Made by a program: the position numbers and the translations under genes
Shown here: one piece after another, positions 16,379-24,984 of the stretch
Layout of the letters: every line of letters begins with the position of its first letter
Numbering within the stretch: position 1 is the stretch's first letter
From: Mycolicibacterium frederiksbergense
GTDB lineage: Bacteria > Actinomycetota > Actinomycetes > Mycobacteriales > Mycobacteriaceae
Reading direction: 5' to 3'
Length of the DNA stretch: 64,000 nucleotides
NCBI RefSeq assembly: GCF_029893345.1
Contig: NZ_JARXVE010000003.1
Span: 682,001 to 746,000, forward strand
The notes under the pieces: generated by a model
Databases searched by the model: none
Told to the model about the DNA's origin: nothing
Seen by the model: only the letters and a program-made list of their open reading frames with translations

Positions 16379-18008
16379 TCACGCGGTCCTGCAGTTCGCG
16401 GCGGGCGACCTTGCCGGTATTGTTGCGCGGCAACTCGTCGAGCACCGTGATCTCCCGCGGCACTTTGTAATTGGCCAGATTCTCTCGGACGTATGCCTTG
16501 AGATCGTCGGCGGTGACCGCGCCGGATAACACCACGAACGCGGCCAACCGCTGCCCGAACTGCTCGTCGTCGACACCGATCACCGCGGCCTCGGTGACGT
16601 CGGGATGGCCGGCCAGTACCTTCTCCACCTCGATCGGGTACACGTTCTCGCCACCGGAGACGATCATCTCGTCGTCACGTCCCACCACGAACAGCCGGCC
16701 GGCCCGATCCAGGTAACCGACATCTCCCGAGCACATGAAGCCCTCGTGGAAGTCCTTTGTGGAGCCCGATGTGTACCCGTCGAACTGCGTCGAGTTACGC
16801 ACGTAGATGGTGCCCACCTCCCCGGTGGGGAGCTCCCGGAACTCTGCGTCCAAGATGCGAATATCGGTGCCCTCGGCGGGTTTACCCGCCGTATCGGGTG
16901 CGGCGCGCAGGTCGGCCGGGGTCGCGGTGGCGATCATGCCGGCCTCGGTGGCGTTGTAGTTGTTGTAGATGACGTCGCCGAACCGGTCCATGAACGCGGT
17001 GACGACATCGGGACGCATCCGCGACCCGGATGCCGCGGCGAACCGCAGCGAGCGGCCGTCGTAACGACGCAGCACATCCTCGGGTAGGTCCATGATCCGG
17101 TCGAACATCACCGGCACCACGCACAGACCCTTCGCCCGATGCCGGTCGATCAGCTCGAGCGTGGCTTCGGGGTCGAATTTGCGGCGGGTGATGATGGTGC
17201 AGGCCATCGAGGCGGCGAAGGCCAGCTGGGAGAAACCCCAAGCGTGGAACATCGGCGCCACGATCACCACCGGCTCCTCGGTGTGCCACGGGGTGCGGTC
17301 CAGGATCGACTTGAGCACCTCTGGTCCGCCGCCGGAATGCTTGGCGCCCTTGGGAGTTCCGGTGGTACCCGAGGTCAGCAGGATCACCTTGGACTTGTCT
17401 CCCGTGCGACGGGGTTCCCTGCCGCGGTGCTGCCCGACGAGCTTGGCGACGGTGACATCGTGGGTGTTGGTGTCGGTCCACGCCACGATCCGCGCGGTGT
17501 CCGGACGCCCGGCAAGTGCTTGATCGAGAGTGCCGGTGAACTCCTCGTCGTAGATGACGGCGTCGACCGCTTCGCGGGTCACCACCTCGGCCATCGCCGG
17601 TCCGGCGAACGATGTGTTGAGCAACAGCACATCGGCGCCGATGCGATTGGCCGCGATCAGCGACAGCACGAAGCCGCGGTGGTTGCGGGCCATGATGCCG
17701 AGCACTTTCGGCTCACCACCCGGCAATGCCTGAAGCCCGGCGGCCAGGGCGTCGGCCTGCTGATCGATCTGCTGCCAGGTCAGCGTGCCGAGTTCGTCGA
17801 CCAGACCGGGCCGGTTCGGGCAGCGCTGCGCGGCGGCCGCGAAACCCGAAGTGACGCTCATGTTTTCGCGGGCCATGGCGGCTGCGATGCGCAGATACTT
17901 GTCCGGTCGCAGCGCCGTGATCAACCCGGCCCGGTGCATGGTGGTGACCAGGCCGACGGTATCGGCGACTCGGTTCAGCGTTCCCGTCAGCAGATCAAGC
18001 GGATCCAC
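16371..18008 (-). CDS. fadD12: Fatty-acyl-CoA/acyl-AMP ligase, FadD12 type
   Basis: A 545-residue ANL-superfamily adenylating enzyme. The P-loop-like motif LLTSGTTGTPKG lies near 215. The hinge and C-terminal domain follow as GRDDEMIVSGGENVYPIEVE, with the catalytic lysine in NNTGKVARREL close to the end. It activates a fatty acid with ATP to acyl-AMP, then acyl-CoA. The GTG start at 18008 is 6 bp after the acyltransferase stop. The order acyltransferase-fadD12-lipO equals Rv1428c-Rv1426c. The operon is probably controlled by the KstR-like site at 18847-18860. Confidence 0.9.
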   Translation of the reverse strand: MDPLDLLTGTLNRVADTVGLVTTMHRAGLITALRPDKYLRIAAAMARENMSVTSGFAAAAQRCPNRPGLVDELGTLTWQQIDQQADALAAGLQALPGGEPKVLGIMARNHRGFVLSLIAANRIGADVLLLNTSFAGPAMAEVVTREAVDAVIYDEEFTGTLDQALAGRPDTARIVAWTDTNTHDVTVAKLVGQHRGREPRRTGDKSKVILLTSGTTGTPKGAKHSGGGPEVLKSILDRTPWHTEEPVVIVAPMFHAWGFSQLAFAASMACTIITRRKFDPEATLELIDRHRAKGLCVVPVMFDRIMDLPEDVLRRYDGRSLRFAAASGSRMRPDVVTAFMDRFGDVIYNNYNATEAGMIATATPADLRAAPDTAGKPAEGTDIRILDAEFRELPTGEVGTIYVRNSTQFDGYTSGSTKDFHEGFMCSGDVGYLDRAGRLFVVGRDDEMIVSGGENVYPIEVEKVLAGHPDVTEAAVIGVDDEQFGQRLAAFVVLSGAVTADDLKAYVRENLANYKVPREITVLDELPRNNTGKVARRELQDRVNG

Positions 18009-18014
18009 CGGTGA

Positions 18015-18824
18015 TCAGCCGATCACCGGGAAGCGGCGCTGATCGGACAGTTCGTCGAGGGCGCGCTGCATCACCCGGCGGACATGCGCGTCGACCTCGT
18101 CGATGTCGGGGTTCTCACCGAATTCGGCGGTGATGTCGATCGGCGGCAGTGTCTTCATCACGATCTTGGTCGGCAACGGCACATTGAGCGGCAGCACCGC
18201 CGAGAGGCCGAACGGGAAACCGAAGGACACCGGCACGATCTTGGTGCGGGCCATCCGCGCGATCGGGCCGAGCGCCTTGGCGATCCCGGTGCCGCGGGAC
18301 AGGAACAGCTGGGTCTCCTGGCCGCCGATGCCGACCATCGGCACGATCGGTACGCCGGCGTTGATTGCGGCCTTCACGTAGCCGGTGCGCCCGGCGAAGT
18401 CGATCTTGTTCGCCGACAGGGTGGGCCGGTACACGTCGTAGTCACCGCCGGGGAACACCACAACCACGCCACCCGAGCGCAACGCCTCGTCGGCGTTCTC
18501 GTGATTGGCCCGGATGAAACCGGTCTTCTTGAAGAAGGCCGCGGTCGGACCGACCATCAGCATGTCGTGGCTGAGGGTGTACACCGGGCGCTCGTAGCCG
18601 AACTTCTCGTAGAAACCCGTCGCGAACACCGGTACGTCCAACGCGAACAGGCCACCGGAATGGTTCGACACGACCAGCGCGCCGCCGTTGGGGAAGCTGT
18701 CCAGCCCGCGCACCTCGGAGCGGTGGTAGCCCTTGATCAGCGGCCGCAACCAGCCCATGACCTTTTCGGTCAGGCCCGGATCCCATTTGGTGATTTCGGA
18801 TGGGTCGATGTCGGTCGCGGCCAC
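18015..18824 (-). CDS. Lysophospholipid/DAG acyltransferase-like protein (Rv1428c type)
   Basis: A 269-residue acyltransferase of the LPLAT/MGAT-like group. NHSGGLFALD (around 54-63) is the acceptor-site histidine motif, FPGGDYDVYRP the second motif (around 125-135), and VPIVPMVGIGGQET follows. There is no long membrane span; it is likely peripheral. It transfers acyl groups from acyl-CoA to a lipid acceptor and is the first gene of the operon with fadD12 and lipO, which provide the acyl donor. Start ATG 18824 lies 22 bp from a KstR-like dyad. Confidence 0.85.
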   Translation of the reverse strand: MAATDIDPSEITKWDPGLTEKVMGWLRPLIKGYHRSEVRGLDSFPNGGALVVSNHSGGLFALDVPVFATGFYEKFGYERPVYTLSHDMLMVGPTAAFFKKTGFIRANHENADEALRSGGVVVVFPGGDYDVYRPTLSANKIDFAGRTGYVKAAINAGVPIVPMVGIGGQETQLFLSRGTGIAKALGPIARMARTKIVPVSFGFPFGLSAVLPLNVPLPTKIVMKTLPPIDITAEFGENPDIDEVDAHVRRVMQRALDELSDQRRFPVIG

Positions 18825-18846
18825 GAGGTCCCCCCTGAACGTGAAG

Positions 18847-18860
18847 TGGAACGTGTTCTA
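18847..18860. promoter_or_regulatory. KstR-like operator upstream of the acyltransferase-fadD12-lipO operon
   Basis: TGGAACGTGTTCTA fits TNNAACNNGTTNNA, the motif reported for the sterol-responsive repressor KstR, at every fixed position. It lies 22 bp before the operon's first start codon, a typical repressor place. The divergent NAT gene begins 190 bp away. Assignment rests on motif match. Confidence 0.62.
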
Positions 18861-19049
18861 ATTTTCGCAGTGTACCCAGGTCGATGGCCAAAAACTCATT
18901 CGCTACTGTGAATCTGCCCACCATTGCCGGATGGTCGCGGTTCATCCTCTCAAAACCACAGGTCACATGGGGTGACTATGGGGTTAGCGGATGACGCCGG
19001 CGTGGTCAGATTGACCTGAACCGTGGTTGAGGCAGCATCATTGGCGGGC

Positions 19050-19886
19050 ATGGGCCCATCGGCATTCGATCTCACCAGCTACTTCGGCCGCATCGGCTAT
19101 GACGGTTCGACACAACCAGACCTGGACACCTTGCGTAGCGTCGTCGCGGCACATGGCAGGTCGATCCCGTTCGAGAACCTGGATCCGCTGCTGGGCATAC
19201 CGGTCGGCGATCTGAGCGTCGCGGCTCTGGCCGACAAACTCGTCACTCGGCGCCGCGGCGGCTACTGCTACGAGCACAACGGGCTGCTCGGCTACGCGCT
19301 CGACGAGTTGGGGTACGGCGTCGAGCGGCTGGCCGGCCGGGTGGTCTGGATGGCCGAACCCGATGGCCCGCTGCCGGCGCGCACCCACAATGCGTTGGCA
19401 GTGACAGTTCCCGGGGAGGCCGGGCGGTACCTGGTCGACGTCGGTTTCGGTGGGCAGACGCTGTCGTCGCCGATCCGGCTGCAGCCCGGGCCGGTGCAGC
19501 ACACCCGGCACGAGCCCTACCGGCTGCTCAACCGTGACGACGAATACGAGCTGACGGCACAGATCCGAGGGGAGTGGCAGGCGCTGTACCGGTTCACCAC
19601 CACGCCGCAGCCACGCATCGATCTGGAAGTCGGAAGCTGGTACGTGTCAACACATCCCGGCGGGATATTCGTCGTCGGACTGAGCGCGGCACTGGTCACC
19701 GACGACGCCCGGATCAACCTGCGCGGCCGGAATCTGGCCATTCACCGTGACGGCGAGACCGAACGCATCCGTTTCGACACCGCCGCGCAGGTTCTCGATG
19801 CCCTCACCGAACGGTTCGGCATCAACATCCCAGATCTCGACGGAGTCGACGTCGAGGCTCGGGTGGCGCAGGTGCTGGACAGCTGA
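19050..19886 (+). CDS. nat: Arylamine N-acetyltransferase
   Basis: A 278-residue NAT with the full triad: C73 in RRGGYCYEHN, H113 in RTHNAL, D130 in LVDVGFG (numbered from ATG 19050). The spacing equals that of M. smegmatis NAT. The open frame runs back to 19023, but the family begins at about this ATG. It transfers acetyl, or in mycobacteria possibly propionyl, from CoA to arylamines. In M. tuberculosis nat lies in the cholesterol-catabolic hsa operon; here it is next to a KstR-like site but divergent from it, and may be a second NAT. Confidence 0.9.
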   Translation: MGPSAFDLTSYFGRIGYDGSTQPDLDTLRSVVAAHGRSIPFENLDPLLGIPVGDLSVAALADKLVTRRRGGYCYEHNGLLGYALDELGYGVERLAGRVVWMAEPDGPLPARTHNALAVTVPGEAGRYLVDVGFGGQTLSSPIRLQPGPVQHTRHEPYRLLNRDDEYELTAQIRGEWQALYRFTTTPQPRIDLEVGSWYVSTHPGGIFVVGLSAALVTDDARINLRGRNLAIHRDGETERIRFDTAAQVLDALTERFGINIPDLDGVDVEARVAQVLDS

Positions 19887-19948
19887 ACCGACGGCGAGAC
19901 CACAGCAGGAAATGTCATGGTCCAGCGGACGGCCGGCGACCATACTCG

Positions 19949-20872
19949 GTGACCGTGGAGGTTCAACCGAACGGGCGTGACCGGCTGCGGGAACTGCTCG
20001 ACAGCGTCGTCGACGACTCGAACTCGGGCGTCGGCGACATGGCTCGCAGCAGTTATGCATCGGAGTTCCATTTCTCCCGGGAGGTGCGCAGGCTCACCGG
20101 AGAGCCGCCCGCAGCGCTGCGCCGACGGGTCATGCTGGAACGTGCCGCCTGGCGATTGCAGCAGGGAGCCGGGGTGGCCGAGGTGGCCCAGACCGAGGGG
20201 TGGTCATCTGCCGAAGTGTTTTCCAGGGCGTTCCGGCGCGCCTTCGGGGTGCCGCCGTCACGCGCCGATGATGTGGGGTTCCGGCTGACCGCGCCCAACG
20301 GGGTGCACTTCCATCCGCCGCAGGCGCTGTGGTGCGATGCCGACCCGGGTGAGACTGCCGGACCGGATATCGCCCAGTTCATGCTCGTGCATGACGTCGC
20401 CGACACCGAATACCTGATCGGTGCGGCCGCTGCGCTCTCCGAACAGCAATGGGCACAGGAGATCTCGCCCGGGCAGGTGGTGCTGGACTGGGATGGGCCG
20501 GAGCCCAGCGTCGCGGCGGTACTCGGCGCGATCGTGTGGACCAAAGAGGCTTGGCTGGCGACCATCGAGGGCCGGGATTTCCCCTCGCGTGCCACGACCA
20601 GCCAGGCGACCGCCGAGCAACTCGTCGCGCATCACCGAATCATCGGAAAGCGCTGGACCACACTGATCTCTGAGTTCTCGACAGCGGGACGGATGGGCGA
20701 CACCGTGATCGATGCGCTGTGCGATCCGCCGGAATCCTTTCAGCTGTACGGGATCATCGCGCACGTACTGACCTACTCGGCGCATCGGCGTGCACTCGTG
20801 CGGGGCATGCTGGCCCGCCATGGTGTCGATGTCGACCGGGGCGACCCACTGGAATGGATGAGGAAGGACTGA
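19949..20872 (+). CDS. AraC-type HTH domain fused to DinB-like domain
   Basis: A 307-residue protein. Residues 1-110 form an AraC/XylS double helix-turn-helix (SSYASEFHFSREVRRLTG..., then WSSAEVFSRAFRRAFGVPP). Residues 140-300 form a four-helix bundle of the DinB/YfiT metal-binding type (QFMLVHDVADTEYLIGAA..., VWTKEAWLA, LVAHHRIIGKRW, HVLTYSAHRRALV). The histidines in VHD, AHH and HVLTYSAH could bind metal. The DinB part may sense a thiol or metal. TGA and the next ATG are adjacent (TGAATG), so it is coupled to the DHFR-like gene. Confidence 0.8.
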   Translation: MTVEVQPNGRDRLRELLDSVVDDSNSGVGDMARSSYASEFHFSREVRRLTGEPPAALRRRVMLERAAWRLQQGAGVAEVAQTEGWSSAEVFSRAFRRAFGVPPSRADDVGFRLTAPNGVHFHPPQALWCDADPGETAGPDIAQFMLVHDVADTEYLIGAAAALSEQQWAQEISPGQVVLDWDGPEPSVAAVLGAIVWTKEAWLATIEGRDFPSRATTSQATAEQLVAHHRIIGKRWTTLISEFSTAGRMGDTVIDALCDPPESFQLYGIIAHVLTYSAHRRALVRGMLARHGVDVDRGDPLEWMRKD

Positions 20873-21406
20873 ATGGTGAAAACCGTGTACTACACCGCGT
20901 CGAGTTTGGACGGGTTCATCGTGGACCCCGACGACAGCCTGGACTGGCTGCTTTCGCGGGACATCGATCAGCAAGGCCCGTTCGGCTACGACGGATTCAT
21001 CAAAACCATTGGCGCACTGGTGATGGGGTCGGCGACCTACGAATGGCTGGTGAAGAACCAACCCGGCGAATGGATGTACGAGCAACCGGCGTGGGTGCTG
21101 ACCCACCGGCCGCAGATCATCGCCGCCGAGCATCCGGTGCAGGTGTTCTCCGGCGACATTGCCGAGGTGCACCCGAAGCTGGTCGCGGCCGCGGCGGGCA
21201 AGGATGTCTGGGTGCTCGGTGGCGGGGACGTCGCCGCCCAGTTCGTCGCGGAAGGGCTGATCGACGAGATGGTCGTCAGCTATGCGCCCTGCTCGTTGGG
21301 TGCGGGATCGCCGGTGCTGCCGGTCCGTTCCGAGTGGGTGCTGGCCGAATCCGCACGCAACGGTGACTTCGTCTGCGCCCGATGGGTCAGGGCGACTGCC
21401 GACTGA
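20873..21406 (+). CDS. Dihydrofolate reductase-like (RibD C-terminal family) protein
   Basis: A 177-residue protein with the NADPH-binding DHFR/RibD fold: VYYTASSLDGFIVDPDD at the N-terminus, GALVMGSATYEWL near 50 and DVWVLGGGDVAAQF near 110. Such proteins reduce pteridine- or pyrimidinone-like substrates, but many have no known substrate. It directly follows the AraC-DinB gene, and these two families often occur together in actinobacteria. A 27-bp hairpin terminator follows the stop codon by 6 bp. Confidence 0.85.
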   Translation: MVKTVYYTASSLDGFIVDPDDSLDWLLSRDIDQQGPFGYDGFIKTIGALVMGSATYEWLVKNQPGEWMYEQPAWVLTHRPQIIAAEHPVQVFSGDIAEVHPKLVAAAAGKDVWVLGGGDVAAQFVAEGLIDEMVVSYAPCSLGAGSPVLPVRSEWVLAESARNGDFVCARWVRATAD

Positions 21407-21412
21407 ACTCGA

Positions 21413-21470
21413 CGAGCAGACGCAGAATCGCCCCAAAACCGGTGTTTTGGGGCGATTCTGCGTCTGCTCG
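21413..21470. terminator. Perfect 27-bp hairpin between convergent genes
   Basis: Two perfect 27-bp arms (21413-21439, 21444-21470) enclose the tetraloop CGGT and fill the space between the DHFR-like gene and the convergent aldehyde dehydrogenase. The inner stem CCCCAAAAC/GTTTTGGGG gives a T-run in both directions, so it can act as a bidirectional intrinsic terminator. It is longer and more perfect than termination needs. Confidence 0.82.
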
Positions 21471-21476
21471 CGAGAC

Positions 21477-22961
21477 TTACGCCGGGGTGTAGCCGAACGG
21501 CAGCAGCACGCTCTTGGCCTGGGTGTAGGCGTCGATGCCCTCCGGACCGTTCTCGCGTCCGATGCCGGAGTTCTTGAAGCCGCCGAACGGTGCGCCCGGA
21601 TCGAAGGCGTACATGTTCACCGCGTAGGTGCCGGTGCGGATCTTCGAGGCGATCTCCACGGCCTTGGGGAAGTCCGTGGTGTACACGCTGCCGGCCAGGC
21701 CGTACGGCGAGTCGTTGGCGATGCGCACCGCGTCTTCCTCGGTGTCGAACGGGATCACCACGAGCACCGGCCCGAAGATCTCCTCCTGGGCGATGGTCAT
21801 CGAGTTGTCGACGTCGGCGAACACGGTCGGCTGCACGAACCAGCCCGAATCCAGGCCCTCGGGACGGCCACCGCCGGTGACGATCCGGGCACCTTCCTCG
21901 ACGCCCTTCTTGATGTAGCCCTCGACGCGATCGCGCTGCTTCTCCGAGATCAGCGGGCCGATCATCGAGGCCGGATCATCGGGCAGGCCGACCTGCATGG
22001 CGGCGACGGCGGCCGACAACTTCTCGACGACCTCGTCGTACCGCGACCGCGGTGCCAGGATGCGGGTCTGGCCCACACAGGCCTGCCCGCAGTTCATCAG
22101 GCCGGAGAACACCAGCATGGGCATCGTGGAGTCCACGTCGGCGTCTTCGAGGATGATCGCCGCGGACTTGCCGCCGAGCTCCAGCGTGCACGGCTTGAGC
22201 TTCTCGGCTGCGATCTTGCCGATCTCCTTGCCGACCGCGCTGGAGCCGGTGAAGGTGAACTTGTCCAGCTCCGGGTTGCTGGTCAGCGCGCGGCCGGTCT
22301 CCGGGCCGCCGGGCACCACCGACAGCACGCCCTCGGGCAGGCCGGCCTCGGTCAACACCTCAGCGAGCAGGTTCGTGGAGAGCGGGGTTTCGGCGGCCGG
22401 CTTGAGCACCATGGTGCAGCCCGCCAGCAGGGCCGGGCCCAGCTTGTTGCAGGCCAGGAAGAACGGCACGTTCCAGGCGACGACCGCGCCGACGACGCCG
22501 ATCGGTTCCTTGACCACGAGGGTCTGGCCGTAGATGCCGTCGCGGATGTCTTTCCAGTCGTACTTGTCGGCCGCGCCGGCGTAGAACTGCAGGGTGGATA
22601 CGCCCGCGCCGAACTGCATCAGGTCGACGATGCTCGGCGGCTGGCCGGTCTCCAGCTTGAGCAGGTGCTTGAACTCATCGGCCCGTGCATTGACCAATTC
22701 GACGGCCTTGGCCAGCACCGCCTGGCGCTCCTCCGGCGACATGTGAGGCCACGGCCCCTCGTCGAACGCCTTCCGTGCCGCGGCGCAGGCCGCGTTGACG
22801 TCAGCCTCGACCGCCAACGGAACCTGACCGACCTTCTCGCCGGTGGCGGGGGAGAAGACCTCGATGACCTCCGAGGTCGACGGCTCTACCCACTGCCCAC
22901 CGATGAACAGCTTGTCGAATTCCGTCTTGGTGGCGGCTGAACTCTGTGTCATGGACGTCAC
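21477..22961 (-). CDS. NAD(P)-dependent aldehyde dehydrogenase (Rv0223c type)
   Basis: A 494-residue aldehyde dehydrogenase with catalytic C295 in NCGQACVG, general base E261 in LELGGKS and the EEIFGPV and FGGFKNSGIGRENG motifs. It oxidises an aldehyde to the acid; the substrate is not evident. It corresponds to Rv0223c, upstream (on this strand) of the Rv0224c-type methyltransferase. A near-match to the KstR motif lies 25 bp upstream of the ATG at 22961. Confidence 0.92.
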   Translation of the reverse strand: MTSMTQSSAATKTEFDKLFIGGQWVEPSTSEVIEVFSPATGEKVGQVPLAVEADVNAACAAARKAFDEGPWPHMSPEERQAVLAKAVELVNARADEFKHLLKLETGQPPSIVDLMQFGAGVSTLQFYAGAADKYDWKDIRDGIYGQTLVVKEPIGVVGAVVAWNVPFFLACNKLGPALLAGCTMVLKPAAETPLSTNLLAEVLTEAGLPEGVLSVVPGGPETGRALTSNPELDKFTFTGSSAVGKEIGKIAAEKLKPCTLELGGKSAAIILEDADVDSTMPMLVFSGLMNCGQACVGQTRILAPRSRYDEVVEKLSAAVAAMQVGLPDDPASMIGPLISEKQRDRVEGYIKKGVEEGARIVTGGGRPEGLDSGWFVQPTVFADVDNSMTIAQEEIFGPVLVVIPFDTEEDAVRIANDSPYGLAGSVYTTDFPKAVEIASKIRTGTYAVNMYAFDPGAPFGGFKNSGIGRENGPEGIDAYTQAKSVLLPFGYTPA

Positions 22962-22985
22962 ATTACCCAGATTTCCTGGAAAAAC

Positions 22986-22999
22986 GAGAACCTGTTCCA
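22986..22999. promoter_or_regulatory. KstR-like half-matching site upstream of aldehyde dehydrogenase
   Basis: GAGAACCTGTTCCA matches TNNAACNNGTTNNA except that the first base is G. It lies 25 bp upstream of the aldehyde dehydrogenase start, nearly the same distance as the perfect site at 18847-18860 from its gene. Confidence 0.45.
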
Positions 23000-23007
23000 G
23001 TGAATGG

Positions 23008-23781
23008 TCAGGACGGCCGCAGGACCAAAACCAGATTGCTCACCAGGAACTCCCGCAACCCTGGTACCGATGTCATCCACCACGCCCATCGAGGGTGGTA
23101 GCGCGGAAATGCGGCAATCAGCGCGCCCGTGCTGGCCGCCCACTGCAGCCCGGCGGCCGCCGACACCGGGAACAACGACGATCCGTAGTCATTCTTCGGG
23201 CGATGGCCGTGTTTGCGGGTATAGCGTTCGGCTGCCCGGGCGCCGCCCAGATAGTGCGTGAGACCCATCTCGTGGCCGCCGAACGGCCCCAGCCACACCG
23301 TGTAGGACAACACCACCAGCCCGCCCGGTCGGGTCACCCGCAGCATCTCGTTGCCCAGCCGCCACGGCTGCGGCACATGCTCGGCGACGTTGGACGACAG
23401 GCAGATGTCCACACTGTCGTCGGCGAACGGCAGCGCCATTCCGGATGCGCGCACGAAGGTGCCTGACCCGGAATCCGCTGCGGGACCGGCATGCATCTCG
23501 CTGGGGTCGGGCTCCACCCCGATGTAGTGCATCCCCGCCGCGTCGAACGCCGAGGCGAAATAACCGGGCCCGCCGCCCACATCGAGCACCGTGCGCCCGG
23601 CCGGAGCCTCGCCGGTGGCGGCCGTCCACAGGTCGGTGACCATCGTCACGGTGTCGGTGGCCAGCGCGCCGTAGAACCTGGCCGGCGCACTCTGCTCGAA
23701 CCGGAACTGCGAGAGCAGCCGCACCGACCGCCCCAGTGTCGCGCGGCGGGCGAAGTGTGCCGAGATGTAGCTGGGCTGCAC
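23008..23781 (-). CDS. Class I SAM-dependent methyltransferase (Rv0224c type)
   Basis: A 257-residue methyltransferase. The SAM-binding glycine motif is VLDVGGGPGYFA near 66, followed by the acidic GVEPDPSE, and motif post-I SGMALPFADDSVDICLSSNVAEH. A C-terminal hydrophobic stretch (about 210-250) may associate with membrane. The order with the Rv0225-type glycosyltransferase (divergent, 33 bp between starts) is as in M. tuberculosis, which suggests methylation of an envelope glycan or lipid. Starts at GTG 23781. Confidence 0.87.
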   Translation of the reverse strand: MQPSYISAHFARRATLGRSVRLLSQFRFEQSAPARFYGALATDTVTMVTDLWTAATGEAPAGRTVLDVGGGPGYFASAFDAAGMHYIGVEPDPSEMHAGPAADSGSGTFVRASGMALPFADDSVDICLSSNVAEHVPQPWRLGNEMLRVTRPGGLVVLSYTVWLGPFGGHEMGLTHYLGGARAAERYTRKHGHRPKNDYGSSLFPVSAAAGLQWAASTGALIAAFPRYHPRWAWWMTSVPGLREFLVSNLVLVLRPS

Positions 23782-23814
23782 CAGCCCAACCTACTCACCG
23801 GTACCCTCAACACG

Positions 23815-24984
23815 ATGTCTGCCCGTCCCGATCCTCGCCTGAGGAGTGTCCTGCTGCTGTGCTGGCGTGACACCGGCCACCCTCAGGGCGGCGGCAGCGA
23901 GGCTTACCTGCAGCGGATCGGCGCGCAATTGGCCGGCGACGGCGTGAATGTGACGCTGCGCACCGCGCGTTATCCGGGTGCGGCCCGGCGTGAGGTGGTC
24001 GACGGGGTCCGGATCAGTCGGGCGGGCGGGCCCTACAGCGTGTACATCTGGGCCGGGCTGGCCATGGTGGCTTCCCGGGTCGGCCTCGGACCGTTGCGCC
24101 GCGTCCGGCCGGATGTGATCGTCGACACCCAGAACGGGCTGCCGTTCTTGGCTCGGCTGGCGTTCGGCCGCCGGGTGGCGGTGCTGGTGCACCACTGCCA
24201 TCGGGAACTGTGGCCGGTGGCCGGCCCGGTGATGGGCCGGGTTGGCTGGTTCATCGAATCGCGGCTCTCTCCGCGGCTGCATCGTCGCAATCAGTACGTC
24301 ACGGTGTCGCTGCCCTCGGCCCGAGACCTCAACGAACTCGGTGTGGATTCTGGCCGAATCGCAGTGGTACGCAATGGACTTGACGAGGCTCCCGGTTCGA
24401 CGCTGGAGCTGCCGCGGTCGCTTACGCCGCGCGTCGTGGTGCTGTCCCGGCTGGTGCCGCACAAGCAGATCGAGGATGCGCTGGAGGCCGTCGCGGCGCT
24501 GCGCCCCGAGGTGCCCGGACTGCATCTGGACATCCTGGGTGGCGGCTGGTGGCAGCAGCGGCTGGTCGAGCATGCCGAATTGCTCGGCATCTCCGATTTG
24601 GTCACGTTCCATGGCCACGTCGACGAAGAGACCAAACACCGTGTGTTGCAGCAGAGTTGGGTGCAGGTACTGCCGTCGCGCAAAGAGGGCTGGGGCCTGG
24701 CGGTCATCGAGGCCGCCCAGCATGGCGTGCCGACGATCGGGTATCGCGCCGCCGGCGGGTTGGCCGACTCGATCGTTGACGGGGTGACCGGACTGTTGGT
24801 CGAGGACCGCGACGCCCTGGTGGCCGGGCTGGGACAGTTACTGTCAGATCCGGTGCTGCGAATCCAGTTGGGCAGCAAGGCTCAGAATCGCAGCGACGAA
24901 TTCTCCTGGGCGCTCAGCGCCGACGCGATGCGCACCGTGCTGGAGTCGGTGCACGACGGCCACTACGTCAGCGGACTGGTCTGA
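23815..24984 (+). CDS. GT4-family glycosyltransferase (Rv0225 type)
   Basis: A 389-residue GT-B glycosyltransferase. The N-terminal domain has HPQGGGSEAYLQRIG, and the C-terminal nucleotide-sugar domain has VVVLSRLVPHKQIEDAL and the E-x7-E motif in SRKEGWGLAVIEAAQHG. No membrane segment is seen; it acts on the cytoplasmic face with an NDP or GDP sugar. The true start is ATG 23815, although the frame is open further upstream across the methyltransferase. The gene lies in a conserved envelope-biosynthesis block near the DUF3068 protein and aftD. Confidence 0.9.
   Translation: MSARPDPRLRSVLLLCWRDTGHPQGGGSEAYLQRIGAQLAGDGVNVTLRTARYPGAARREVVDGVRISRAGGPYSVYIWAGLAMVASRVGLGPLRRVRPDVIVDTQNGLPFLARLAFGRRVAVLVHHCHRELWPVAGPVMGRVGWFIESRLSPRLHRRNQYVTVSLPSARDLNELGVDSGRIAVVRNGLDEAPGSTLELPRSLTPRVVVLSRLVPHKQIEDALEAVAALRPEVPGLHLDILGGGWWQQRLVEHAELLGISDLVTFHGHVDEETKHRVLQQSWVQVLPSRKEGWGLAVIEAAQHGVPTIGYRAAGGLADSIVDGVTGLLVEDRDALVAGLGQLLSDPVLRIQLGSKAQNRSDEFSWALSADAMRTVLESVHDGHYVSGLV

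Noticed and set aside
21282..22940. 552-codon plus-strand frame over the aldehyde dehydrogenase
   Set aside because: Reads through the perfect hairpin and is antisense to an enzyme with all catalytic residues.
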